A DNA stretch of 64,000 nt, from the NCBI GenBank assembly GCA_016716085.1, contig JADJWY010000005.1:248001-312000 (forward strand). The letters run 5' to 3'. The stretch's first letter is position 1, and the number at the start of each line of letters is the position of its first letter. The position numbers and the translations under genes were made by a program. Source of the stretch: Hahellaceae bacterium. GTDB taxonomy: Bacteria > Pseudomonadota > Gammaproteobacteria > Pseudomonadales > Oleiphilaceae. The notes beneath the pieces are model-generated. The model did not search any database. It was not told the DNA's origin and saw only the letters and a program-made list of their open reading frames with translations. This document shows, piece after piece, positions 1 through 8,152 of the stretch.

Positions 1-705
1 GCCCCTCTCCTTCCCACCTTTCACGCAGAGATTTGTGCTCACCCAACGCAATCACGCTGCCTGCTCAATATTGGAGGCATTGCAAATCTGACCTCATTAT
101 CGCTAGAAAGCAAAACGGTCGGACTGGATACCGGCCCAGGCAACACACTGATGAATGCCTGGTGCAAGCGCCAGTTTGGGGAGGATTATGATCACAACGG
201 TTTTCGCGCCCGACAAGGAACGGTCAATGAACGCTTGTTAGATCAACTGTTGCAGGAGCCGTATTTTCAACGTGGTCTGCCCAAAAGCACAGGGCCGGAG
301 CTTTTCAATTTAGCATGGCTGGACAAAGCGCTTGGAGCATCTGGAGTAACGGTCTCCGCGAATGACATACTTCGCACCCTACTGGAGTTGACCTCCCGTA
401 CGATTGCTGACGCTATACACAGCCACAGCCCAGCGACGGAGGTGTTCGTATTTGGGGGGGGAGTTCACAATTCATTTTTGATGGAACGACTCAAAGAGCT
501 GATGCCAAACCATCGCATTTTGTCGACCAAAACGCTTGGAATTGACCCCGACTTTATGGAAGCTACCGCGTTTGCCTGGCTTGCCTTTCGCCTGCTTCAC
601 AATCAACCTGGCAATTTAATTTCAGTGACCGGTGCGAACACCCCAGCACTTCTTGGAGGGTGGTTTCCGAGCAGCAGGAATCTGATTCAAGCCAAGGGTT
701 ATTGA
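1..705 (+). CDS. anmK: anhydro-N-acetylmuramic acid kinase, 3' part (5' end outside window)
   Basis: The frame is open from base 1, so the N-terminus lies outside the window. About 234 codons are visible against roughly 370 for the whole family. AnmK phosphorylates 1,6-anhydro-MurNAc to MurNAc-6-P in cytoplasmic cell-wall recycling. Visible motifs are NIGGIANLT (about residue 24 of the fragment) and DTGPGNTLMNAW, both typical of the ASKHA-fold sugar kinase, and a late VFGGGVHN nucleotide-binding turn. An internal ATG at 151 exists, but conserved sequence continues upstream of it, so it is not the start. The gene converges with the DsrE-like gene. It sits beside erpA, as in Pseudomonas-type genomes. 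Confidence 0.95.
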   Translation, partial: APLLPTFHAEICAHPTQSRCLLNIGGIANLTSLSLESKTVGLDTGPGNTLMNAWCKRQFGEDYDHNGFRARQGTVNERLLDQLLQEPYFQRGLPKSTGPELFNLAWLDKALGASGVTVSANDILRTLLELTSRTIADAIHSHSPATEVFVFGGGVHNSFLMERLKELMPNHRILSTKTLGIDPDFMEATAFAWLAFRLLHNQPGNLISVTGANTPALLGGWFPSSRNLIQAKGY

Positions 706-719
706 CAGACCTGCACGCC

Positions 720-1208
720 CTAAAACTCAACATAACCGTCGTCTTTTAGCTCCTGCTCATAGCTTGGTCCGTAAGGCACTATATCCACGAAAGGGGGAAG
801 AGACTCGCGCTTTATTCCTTCCGCATTCATATAGGTCTGACACACTTTAACATCGATTAGGTTAAAGGCGTCAAGGCGCGCTGCCCGGTCAACAAGTGCG
901 CTGTATCGGTCATAGTTTTCACTTTCAAATAGTTTAACTTCAGGACCATGTAATACGAAGGCGACCGGCACAAAAGCATCTGGATGAGATTGGTGAAGCT
1001 GCTCAGCCCTAATCAGGAACCGCTCTATTTCCTCTGCGGAATGTAACTGGATTCGAGCAAGAAAGCGTGGGGACTCATCCACAATTGCCGGAGACGACTT
1101 TGGAGGCGCCGCGAAGGCTATCGACAAGCACCCAAAACCCATTACTCCACACAGACCGACCAAGCGAAACCCGGCAGCAACCCGTTTAAATCGAGAAGGA
1201 ACTGCCAC
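720..1208 (-). CDS. exported DsrE-like family protein
   Basis: The frame gives about 162 residues from a GTG at 1208. ATG starts at 1229 or 1142 and a TTG at 1163 are also possible, and none has a clear ribosome site. From the GTG there is a convincing signal peptide: a basic stretch (RFKR), a hydrophobic core and an AFA-A cleavage site. The mature part resembles DsrE/DsrF-like proteins: an early LHGPEVKLF strand-turn, a single Cys in KVCQTYMN, then IVPYG and a C-terminal DGYVEF. DsrE folds often handle sulfur or bind small ligands, but the substrate here is unknown. The gene follows erpA with an overlap of at least 20 bases for the longer starts, so it is probably cotranscribed with it. The family assignment is by pattern only. 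Confidence 0.65.
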   Translation of the reverse strand: MAVPSRFKRVAAGFRLVGLCGVMGFGCLSIAFAAPPKSSPAIVDESPRFLARIQLHSAEEIERFLIRAEQLHQSHPDAFVPVAFVLHGPEVKLFESENYDRYSALVDRAARLDAFNLIDVKVCQTYMNAEGIKRESLPPFVDIVPYGPSYEQELKDDGYVEF

Positions 1209-1539
1209 AGCCGCAGGTTGTGCTTGCATTTGGATTTTTGATAACAAACTGGGCACCTTGAAGGCTTTCTTTATAATCGACCTCGGATCCAACCAGATAG
1301 GGGTAGCTCAGAGAGTCAACTAAAAGACGGACGCCATTCTTTTCCACAATGGTATCGTCTTCATTCACTGATTCATCAAAAGAAAAGCCATATTGGAAGC
1401 CTGAGCATCCTCCCCCCGTGACATAGACACGCAGAGCAAGCTCATCGTTACCCTCTTCCTCAATCAGTGACTTAACTTTACTGGCGGCGGCATCACTGAA
1501 GTAAAAAGGTGATGGCACAAACTCCTGGGCGACAGACAT
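1186..1539 (-). CDS. erpA: iron-sulfur cluster insertion protein ErpA
   Basis: This 117-residue A-type Fe-S carrier delivers clusters to apoproteins, including the isoprenoid enzymes IspG/IspH. The three ligand cysteines are visible: one in TGGGCSGFQYGF (about residue 45) and two in the C-terminal TTCGCGSSF. The length and the C-terminal SSFSI are typical. A start ATG at 1539 preceded by AGGAGA on the minus strand (TCTCCT on the plus strand at about 1543-1548) gives a good ribosome site. The neighbours (bactofilin, DUF6776 and argC upstream; anmK beyond) match Pseudomonas gene order, which supports ErpA over IscA or SufA. Confidence 0.95.
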   Translation of the reverse strand: MSVAQEFVPSPFYFSDAAASKVKSLIEEEGNDELALRVYVTGGGCSGFQYGFSFDESVNEDDTIVEKNGVRLLVDSLSYPYLVGSEVDYKESLQGAQFVIKNPNASTTCGCGSSFSI

Positions 1540-1595
1540 GTCTTCTCCTGAAAAACGTCATCCGCCATAATTATCCAATTACCAAAGTAATTTGG

Positions 1596-2144
1596 TCAAC
1601 TATTTCCGGCTACCACACTGGCTACATTTTGATCAGGCCCCATCTTTTCACGCGAGGATTCGGCTATTCGTGTAACGCGTTTGGAATTCGCCAAAGCGTC
1701 AAACCTGTCAGACTCTGGATTGTTCAAAGCCTCCTCTGCCGCCTTTTCTAATGACACGCCAAGCTTTTTTTCAGCCTGCTCACGATCATGAACCAGACTG
1801 CCATTGACCTCAGCCCCCATCACCATCTCGATTAGGTTGTAATAAACATTTCCTGTAATTGATGCATTGGCGGCCAGTTCAAGGTGCTCTGAGGCATACA
1901 CATTTCCCAAAACCTTACCATTGATGATGACATGGGGCGCGATGACATCGCCTTCGATGCGGGATACCTCGCTCAGGCGAACGGCTGCATCCTTAGCATC
2001 TGAGGCTCTCAACGTTCCGTGTACTGTACCGTCTATGTGGACGCCTCCGGTAAACTCAAGGTCACCCCTGATGACCGTGCCCTGCGCGATCAAGGTATCA
2101 AATTGCGCCGTGGCGACGGGTCTGCTTTTCGTTTTACCCCACAT
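1596..2144 (-). CDS. bactofilin (polymer-forming cytoskeletal protein)
   Basis: The protein has 182 residues if it starts at the ATG at 2144, five bases after the DUF6776 stop. A longer frame to 2183 would overlap that gene and adds nothing conserved. The core, roughly residues 20-120, is the bactofilin beta-helix with repeating short strands: FDTLIAQGTVIRGDLEF, GGVHIDGTVHGTL, GDVIAPHVIINGKVLGNV and ITGNVYYNLIEM. The C-terminal 60 residues are charged and look disordered. Bactofilins polymerise without nucleotide and scaffold cell-wall or polarity proteins. It lies in the argC-DUF6776-bactofilin-erpA run. Confidence 0.9.
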   Translation of the reverse strand: MWGKTKSRPVATAQFDTLIAQGTVIRGDLEFTGGVHIDGTVHGTLRASDAKDAAVRLSEVSRIEGDVIAPHVIINGKVLGNVYASEHLELAANASITGNVYYNLIEMVMGAEVNGSLVHDREQAEKKLGVSLEKAAEEALNNPESDRFDALANSKRVTRIAESSREKMGPDQNVASVVAGNS

Positions 2145-2148
2145 GGTC

Positions 2149-2865
2149 TCAGGCTCCGATTTCCCAGTTAAACACTCTTTCAAGCTTAGTGCCTTTTTTC
2201 CCGTTTGCCTGAATCTGAATCTTTATTTGCCCGGGTACGAGGTTGTCCGGGAGGGTCAACTCACCTTCAATATCCTGAAAATACTTGAAACTGAAACTCA
2301 AATCGGAGGGGGCATTCAAATTACCCAGCTCGACGCTCTTCCCTTTCTGAAGGCCAACGACTTTAAGAATAACTTTTCCCGAAATTGCCGACGCGTGATC
2401 AGAAATCTGCGCCAACACCAGCTTAAACGGGTAGTGACCAGGCGCACGCGCCGGTCGAATTTCCAACTGACTGATCTGAAGCCCGGAGTTCGCCGCGTTT
2501 GATGACATGATGCCCTTGTAGAAGGTCAGATCTCGAGTTAATTTCTGAACAGAATTTTGCAAATCCCTCAACATCTCCTGCGATTGTTTCTTAGCCACGA
2601 GGTCGATCGCTTTTTCTTGTTCCATCGCAATCGCTTTGTTTGCCGCCTCCGTCGCACGCTGATTCGCTAGCATGAGTTGCTGCTGCAACGCCTGATTCTG
2701 CTCCGCCAGCTGCAGGGTTCTGACGTCTGCATAATAGTAGCCCAACACGCTGAATACACAGGCGGTCAACACAACTGCCAGCCAAGAAAACAGCCGCTTA
2801 CGAATCGCTTCGCCGGGGCGATAGGGAACGACGACCATTCGCTCCCCAGAGTGTTTCGCAGACAT
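2149..2865 (-). CDS. DUF6776 family membrane protein
   Basis: The protein has 238 residues. A basic cytoplasmic tail (about 1-26) is followed by one membrane helix (about 28-47, SWLAVVLTACVFSVLGYYYA). A long Gln/Ala-rich coiled coil follows (about 50-115), then a beta-rich C-terminal domain in the periplasm (about 130-238). The topology resembles small cell-envelope proteins of the FtsL/FtsB or MreC type, but the molecular function is unknown. It lies between argC and the bactofilin, with a 4-base gap to the corrected bactofilin start, so cotranscription is likely. A link to the bactofilin scaffold is inferred only from this conserved adjacency. Confidence 0.8.
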   Translation of the reverse strand: MSAKHSGERMVVVPYRPGEAIRKRLFSWLAVVLTACVFSVLGYYYADVRTLQLAEQNQALQQQLMLANQRATEAANKAIAMEQEKAIDLVAKKQSQEMLRDLQNSVQKLTRDLTFYKGIMSSNAANSGLQISQLEIRPARAPGHYPFKLVLAQISDHASAISGKVILKVVGLQKGKSVELGNLNAPSDLSFSFKYFQDIEGELTLPDNLVPGQIKIQIQANGKKGTKLERVFNWEIGA

Positions 2866-2890
2866 TTAGTGAATCCCCACGTGTCGTTCC

Positions 2891-3925
2891 TCAGGGCAGA
2901 ATGGCGATGCTGTCTAATCCAGCGGTTTCTGGCAGCCCCGCCATCAAGTTCATGTTATGGACAGCCTGCCCAGCCGCCCCTTTGACCAGATTGTCAATGA
3001 CGGACACGATCACCAAATGCCGACTTTCCGGTTGTCTGTGCAATGCGATTCGACAGACGTTGGTTCCCTTCACTGTGCGTGTTTCCGGGAGACTGCCAAA
3101 GGGCATAACATCCACAAAGGGCTCGTCAGCATAGAATGACTCAAAAAGGGCTTGAAAATCTGTTTCTTCGGTAATTTCCGCATAGAGGGTCGCTTCAATC
3201 CCACGGATCATAGGAACCAGATGGGGCACGAAAGTCAGGCCAACAGCATGTCCGGCCACACCCGACAAGCCCTGCTTGATCTCTGGCAAATGGCGGTGCC
3301 CAGAAGCCCCATACGCCTTGAAACTCTCCGTAACCTCACATAACAGATTGGCGACTTTAGCGCCCCTACCCGCACCGCTAACACCCGACTTGGCATCCGC
3401 GACCAGACGCTGAGTGTCGACGAGCCCCCTCGACACCAATGGCAGAAAACCTAATTGAACAGCTGTAGGGTAACACCCCGGGTTGGCGACGAGCCTCGCT
3501 GTGCGAATTGCTTCCCGATTCAACTCGGGCAATCCGTAAACAGCCTCAGCCAGGATCTCCGGGCAGGCATGGTCTTCACCGTACCAGTGCTTCCAGGTTG
3601 CTGTATCCTTAAGCCTGAAGTCGGCCGCCAAATCGACAACGCGCACACCACTATCAAGAAGCTCGGGCACCTGGCGCATGGCAATACCATTGGGTGTTGC
3701 AAAAAAAACGATATCGCAGCCTTTCAGCACCTGATTGTCAGGCTCAGTGAAAGCCAGATCGACTTTGCCACGCAGATTTGGGAAGTATTGGTCTACCGGA
3801 GTGCCCGCCTCGCCACGCGAAGTTATGACCTCCAGACTGGCAAATGGGTGCCCTGCCAGCAATCTGATGAGTTCTACGCCTGTATACCCTGTTCCACCAA
3901 CGATTCCTACTTTCAACACGTTCAT
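2891..3925 (-). CDS. argC: N-acetyl-gamma-glutamyl-phosphate reductase
   Basis: This 344-residue enzyme performs the NADPH-dependent reduction of N-acetylglutamyl-5-phosphate to the semialdehyde, the third step of arginine synthesis. The N-terminal Rossmann motif is GIVGGTGYTGVELIRLL (about 7-23). The active-site Cys151 lies in NPGCYPTA. GASGHRHLPE (about 216) carries the conserved histidine. The length is that of the type 1 family. It reads away from the ClC gene, with a promoter expected in 3926-4082, and is followed by DUF6776 after 25 bases. Confidence 0.97.
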   Translation of the reverse strand: MNVLKVGIVGGTGYTGVELIRLLAGHPFASLEVITSRGEAGTPVDQYFPNLRGKVDLAFTEPDNQVLKGCDIVFFATPNGIAMRQVPELLDSGVRVVDLAADFRLKDTATWKHWYGEDHACPEILAEAVYGLPELNREAIRTARLVANPGCYPTAVQLGFLPLVSRGLVDTQRLVADAKSGVSGAGRGAKVANLLCEVTESFKAYGASGHRHLPEIKQGLSGVAGHAVGLTFVPHLVPMIRGIEATLYAEITEETDFQALFESFYADEPFVDVMPFGSLPETRTVKGTNVCRIALHRQPESRHLVIVSVIDNLVKGAAGQAVHNMNLMAGLPETAGLDSIAILP

Positions 3926-4082
3926 TCCTGAATCACACTCTGTTTGTTAAACCGGACTCCCCCGGTTCCGTCCCCTATATACTAGCCTGAGAGGAGGATG
4001 CCCAGCCAGACTCTGTATATAATGAAGTGATAGAATGCCACAATTGTGTGTGGCCTGACTTGAACCACTCTGTGAAATTGCG

Positions 4083-5885
4083 TTGAAGATCACCCCGCCA
4101 AAAACACAACGGACAGACGCCGAAAACCAGGGACTGAGCGCCTTGTTTAACGCACGCCTACTCTCCTTTCGTAATCAACTGGCCTCGTTCGATGCCATTC
4201 CTCAGTTAGCCTTGTTGGGGCTGGCGTCAGGACTGATAACAGGCCTCGTCATCTTGCTTTTCAGAGCGGCAACCGAAATACCATTGAAATTAGCACTCCC
4301 CAATGGCAGTGCCGAGGGCTTTGAGTCACTGCCAGTTAATGCGCGTTTTATTCTCCCAGTAATGGGAGGCATTATCCTTGGGCTAATCCTTTACCTCTTT
4401 CGAGTTGAAAATCGTAAAGTTGGGGTGGCGCATGTCATGGAACGTCTGTCCTATCACCAGGGCTACATCTCCTTTAAAAGTGGCGTCCTGCAGTTTCTGT
4501 GCGGCGTGTTTACGATATCCAGCGGTCAAAGCTGTGGACGGGAAGGTCCGGCGGTTCATCTGGGAGCGACAAGCTCAAGCTTATTGGGGCAATGGCTGCA
4601 GCTTCCAAACAACAGCATTCGAACCCTGGTCGGCTGCGGCACGGCGGCAGCGATTTCCGCATCGTTCAATACGCCGATCGCCGGAGTCATATTCGCCATG
4701 GAAGTGGTGATGCTCGAATACACGCTAAACGGCTTTACGCCCGTAATCATTGCCGCCGTTGCAGCTGCCCTGGTCACACAAACGGTTTATGGGAATGAGC
4801 CCGCCTTTCAGGTGCCGAGCTATGACATGCAGTCATTTTGGGAGCTACCCTTTATCGTCATGATGGCGGTGATGGTTGGGCTGATGGCGAGCGGGTTCAT
4901 TCGACTGATGACGCTAACCCAGCAGAAAATTCGTGTCGCGCTGGAGTGGCGGTTGGTTGGCGCCGGATTACTAACCGGGATGGTGGGCCTGGTGGTTCCC
5001 GACATCATGGGTATTGGTTATGACACCGTCCAGGTCGCCATTCAAGGCGATTTTCCAGTCATGCTGATGTTGACCATCTGCCTGACGAAACTCGTTGTCA
5101 CGAGCATCACGATTGGGATGGGAATGCCAAGCGGCATCATCGGCCCCTCACTGTTCATAGGTGCAACCCTGGGTGGTGCGATGGGCGTTATTGCGCAAAT
5201 TGCCTTTCCTGAACACGCCTCAGCCGTCGGGTTTTATGCCATTCTGGGAATGGGAGCCATGATGGGCGCCCTGCTCCAGGCACCTCTGGCGGCAATTACG
5301 GCCGTCGTGGAACTGACCCGAAGTCCCGACATCATTTTGCCCACCATGCTGATTATCGTCTGCGCCAGCAACTTTACGGCTCATTTTTTCCGCCAGCGAT
5401 CCGTGTTTGTCACCCAACTGGAAAACCAGGGCCTGGATTACAAGGAAGAGCCTCTCACCGTCGCATTGCGCCGGGTCGCGGTTGGTGCCTTGATGGATAG
5501 AAGTTTTACGCGATCCAGACAGCGAATTTCCTACGTCGAAGCTGCGGATATGCTGAAGCAAAAGCCTAACTGGATACTCATTGATGGAGAGCATGGCCCT
5601 AAAGCACTACTGCCGGCCGCTGAACTGGCAAAGTACCTGGAGCAACGCGATCCCACGGATGAGCCCCATACGGAGAAGGATATCGATCTCATTGAAATTC
5701 CAGCACAGCGCAAAGACCTCGCCCCCCTTAATATTCAGGCAACACTGGAGGAAGCGCTTAGAGAATTGCAACGCAAGCGGGTCAGTGCACTCTATATAGA
5801 ACGCACCTCGGCCCCCATGATCAAACCCATATCGGGTATTGTGACGCGGGAAGCCATCGAAAATTATTACCAAATCAAAGGATGA
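4083..5885 (+). CDS. ClC-family chloride channel/antiporter with C-terminal CBS-like region
   Basis: The protein has 600 residues. The first possible start in frame is the TTG at 4083; no ATG occurs before the first membrane helices and an in-frame stop lies at 4056, so TTG initiation is the best reading. Residues about 35-460 are the ClC transmembrane core. It has the gating-glutamate motif GREGPAVHLGA (about 156) and the GMPSGIIGPSLFIGA selectivity segment (about 345). The usual GSGIP serine motif is replaced by VGVAHV (about 118). Residues about 475-598 look like a weak CBS pair, ending in a plausible regulatory domain. It probably moves chloride across the inner membrane. hemJ follows 4 bases later, so the two are probably cotranscribed. 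Confidence 0.88.
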   Translation: MKITPPKTQRTDAENQGLSALFNARLLSFRNQLASFDAIPQLALLGLASGLITGLVILLFRAATEIPLKLALPNGSAEGFESLPVNARFILPVMGGIILGLILYLFRVENRKVGVAHVMERLSYHQGYISFKSGVLQFLCGVFTISSGQSCGREGPAVHLGATSSSLLGQWLQLPNNSIRTLVGCGTAAAISASFNTPIAGVIFAMEVVMLEYTLNGFTPVIIAAVAAALVTQTVYGNEPAFQVPSYDMQSFWELPFIVMMAVMVGLMASGFIRLMTLTQQKIRVALEWRLVGAGLLTGMVGLVVPDIMGIGYDTVQVAIQGDFPVMLMLTICLTKLVVTSITIGMGMPSGIIGPSLFIGATLGGAMGVIAQIAFPEHASAVGFYAILGMGAMMGALLQAPLAAITAVVELTRSPDIILPTMLIIVCASNFTAHFFRQRSVFVTQLENQGLDYKEEPLTVALRRVAVGALMDRSFTRSRQRISYVEAADMLKQKPNWILIDGEHGPKALLPAAELAKYLEQRDPTDEPHTEKDIDLIEIPAQRKDLAPLNIQATLEEALRELQRKRVSALYIERTSAPMIKPISGIVTREAIENYYQIKG

Positions 5886-5889
5886 AAAT

Positions 5890-6315
5890 ATGGGCTATCT
5901 CTGGATCAAGGCATTCCACATCATTGCCGTCGTGTGCTGGTTTGCCGGACTGTTTTATTTGCCCCGCTTATTTGTTTACCACGCAATGAGTGAGGATGCT
6001 GTTAGCAGGGAGCGCTTTAAAATCATGGAGCGGAAGCTGTATCGAGGCATTATGACCCCGTCACTGATCGCAACGGTCGTTCTCGGCATCTGGATGCTGG
6101 TGTTAAACGCTCAATTGCTCTCGGCGGGCTGGCTGCACGCCAAGCTATTACTCATTCTGATTCTCCTCGGCTATCACGGCCAGTGCGCTCGCCTGCTAAA
6201 AAGTTTCGCCAAAGATGAAAACCGTCACTCGCATGTGTACTATCGCTGGTTCAACGAATTCCCCGTACTGGTATTGGTCAGCGTTGTCATACTGGTCGTG
6301 GTCAAGCCATTCTGA
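5890..6315 (+). CDS. hemJ: protoporphyrinogen IX oxidase HemJ (UPF0093)
   Basis: This 141-residue integral membrane protein has four predicted helices. It matches the HemJ pattern: the N-terminal KAFHIIAVVCWFAGLFYLPR holds the conserved His (about residue 10), and LHAKLLLI (about 83) holds the conserved Lys. HemJ oxidises protoporphyrinogen IX to protoporphyrin IX in heme synthesis in bacteria lacking HemG/HemY. The gene hemL follows after 17 bases, so two heme-pathway genes share this transcript. HemJ assignment is strong; activity is inferred from the family. Confidence 0.9.
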   Translation: MGYLWIKAFHIIAVVCWFAGLFYLPRLFVYHAMSEDAVSRERFKIMERKLYRGIMTPSLIATVVLGIWMLVLNAQLLSAGWLHAKLLLILILLGYHGQCARLLKSFAKDENRHSHVYYRWFNEFPVLVLVSVVILVVVKPF

Positions 6316-6332
6316 CGGTAGCGGAGCCTTCC

Positions 6333-7613
6333 ATGTCCGAATCACAAAATTTATTTAACAAAGCGCAAACCCTGATACCCGGAGGAGTCAATTCACCGGT
6401 CAGGGCCTTCAAGGGCGTCGGCGGGTGTCCGATTTTTTTCAGCCACGGCCAGGGTGCCTACCTCTTCGACGAGGACGGTAAACGCTACATTGATTACATT
6501 GGCTCCTGGGGGCCCATGTTGCTGGGCCATTCCCATCCATCCATCCTTAAAGCACTACAAACCCAAATGGAGCGAGGCGTGGGTTTCGGTGCCCCTACGC
6601 GACTGGAAGTTGAGATGGCTGAACTGGTCTGTCGGCTGGTTCCATCCATTGAGCAGGTAAGAATGGTGAATTCCGGGACCGAAGCTACCATGAGCGCCAT
6701 TCGGCTGGCCCGAGGCTTTACCGGGCGGGACAAAATTCTCAAATTCGAGGGCTGCTATCACGGCCATGCCGATGCGCTTCTGGTCAAAGCCGGCTCCGGC
6801 GCGTTGACCCTGGGTGTCCCCAGCTCACCGGGCGTTCCCGCCAGTGTGGCTGAGCACACCATTACACTTGCCTATAACAAAATTGATGAAGTTAAAGACT
6901 TGTTTGCAAGGGAAGGCCATACCATCGCGGCCATCATTGTGGAGCCGGTTGCAGGTAACATGAACTGCATCCCTCCGGTACCGGGATTTCTGGAAGGGCT
7001 GCGCGAGTGCTGTGACCAATCTGGCGCCGTTTTAATTTTTGACGAGGTCATGACCGGCTTTAGAGTCGCCTGCGGCGGCGCCCAAGCCGTTTATGGGGTC
7101 AAACCGGACCTGACAACCCTGGGTAAAGTCATCGGTGCAGGACTACCGGTGGGCGCATTTGGCGGGCGCCGTGACATCATGCAATTTCTGGCGCCGGCCG
7201 GACCGGTTTATCAGGCTGGCACGCTGTCTGGGAATCCTCTGGCCATGGCCGCGGGCAAGACCATGCTCACTCAAATCAGTCAGCCCGGTTTTTTTGAGTC
7301 ACTTTCAGATCGAACCAAACAGTTGTGCGAGGGACTCAAGCAAGCAGCGGATGCGGCAAAGGTTCCGTTTTTCAGTCGCTCGCTGGGCGGCATGTTCGGT
7401 ATTTTCTTTACAGAGGCCGGCAGCGTCGACACATTTGACGACGTGATGGCCTGCGATCAGGCACGATTCCGCACCTTTTTCCACGGCATGCTGAATGAAG
7501 GCATTTATTTGGCACCCTCAGCATTCGAAGCTGGATTCGTTTCGGCGGCACACAGTGTGGAGGATATCGAAGCCACGATTCGGGCCGCCGCCCGCGTTTT
7601 TGCTCAGCTGTGA
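6333..7613 (+). CDS. hemL: glutamate-1-semialdehyde 2,1-aminomutase
   Basis: This 426-residue PLP enzyme converts glutamate-1-semialdehyde to 5-aminolevulinate, the last step of the C5 route. It begins with the typical LFNKAQTLIPGGVNSPVRAFKGVGG. It carries the class III aminotransferase segments VNSGTEATMSAIRLARGFTGR, the D-E-V of IFDEVMTGFRV, and the PLP-lysine segment TLGKVIGAGLPVGAFGG (Lys about 266). Length and sequence are canonical. It closes the clc-hemJ-hemL transcript, and its 3' end overlaps the convergent lpoP by 10 bases. Confidence 0.98.
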   Translation: MSESQNLFNKAQTLIPGGVNSPVRAFKGVGGCPIFFSHGQGAYLFDEDGKRYIDYIGSWGPMLLGHSHPSILKALQTQMERGVGFGAPTRLEVEMAELVCRLVPSIEQVRMVNSGTEATMSAIRLARGFTGRDKILKFEGCYHGHADALLVKAGSGALTLGVPSSPGVPASVAEHTITLAYNKIDEVKDLFAREGHTIAAIIVEPVAGNMNCIPPVPGFLEGLRECCDQSGAVLIFDEVMTGFRVACGGAQAVYGVKPDLTTLGKVIGAGLPVGAFGGRRDIMQFLAPAGPVYQAGTLSGNPLAMAAGKTMLTQISQPGFFESLSDRTKQLCEGLKQAADAAKVPFFSRSLGGMFGIFFTEAGSVDTFDDVMACDQARFRTFFHGMLNEGIYLAPSAFEAGFVSAAHSVEDIEATIRAAARVFAQL

Positions 7614-8110
7614 CGTCTGCGCACCCGCGCTAGCATTTCGTCCACACGCTGCCTGAATGCCTGATCCCTGCCCGCCAGGGACTGCGCCTTCAGGCAAAGC
7701 TGTTCAGCTTCGGCCCACTGCTCCAGCGAGGCTCGTGCTTTCGCCATAGCCAGATAGACTTCACCCGCAGAGGGCGACACGCGCTGAGCCCTTTCCAGCC
7801 ACATCAAGGCCGCTTCCGTCTGCCCCGACTGTAGGGACGAATCGGCTTTAGCCAGCATAGACTGGGCCGTTGCAGAAGGTAACACCCGGCTCACTTCCTG
7901 GGGCGGCGAGACAGGCTTTGCACTGCGCTCTGGAATGGGCTGCGAGGGAGGAACAGGCTGCGTAACGGCAGGTCTGGTCACGGTCGTCGAAGGAGGCGTC
8001 TGGTTGGAAGACTGAGGCGGGCGCGGCATGGGAGGCTGAGCCGCACAGGCAGAGAGGAGCAGACAAAATGAGAGCCCGGTCAATACGTTACGATGAAACA
8101 CCCTGATCAT
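7604..8110 (-). CDS. lpoP: TPR lipoprotein, probable PBP1b activator LpoP
   Basis: The protein has 168 residues. A lipoprotein signal peptide has the lipobox LLSAC (Cys about 22). A proline-rich disordered linker (about 25-75) follows, then a tetratricopeptide region (about 80-160, with LQSGQTEAALMWLERAQRVSPSAG). This is the architecture known for LpoP, the outer-membrane lipoprotein that activates PBP1b in Pseudomonas. The gene directly follows mrcB on the same strand with a 42-base gap. The identification rests on architecture plus adjacency; sequence identity could not be tested. Confidence 0.75.
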   Translation of the reverse strand: MIRVFHRNVLTGLSFCLLLSACAAQPPMPRPPQSSNQTPPSTTVTRPAVTQPVPPSQPIPERSAKPVSPPQEVSRVLPSATAQSMLAKADSSLQSGQTEAALMWLERAQRVSPSAGEVYLAMAKARASLEQWAEAEQLCLKAQSLAGRDQAFRQRVDEMLARVRRRHS

Positions 8111-8152
8111 TTAAAACCTCCATTCGGCCCCAATACTGATAAGCAGATGGTA

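Noticed and set aside
1867..2502. 211-codon plus-strand ORF over bactofilin and DUF6776
   Set aside because: Spans two real minus-strand genes and shows no domain.
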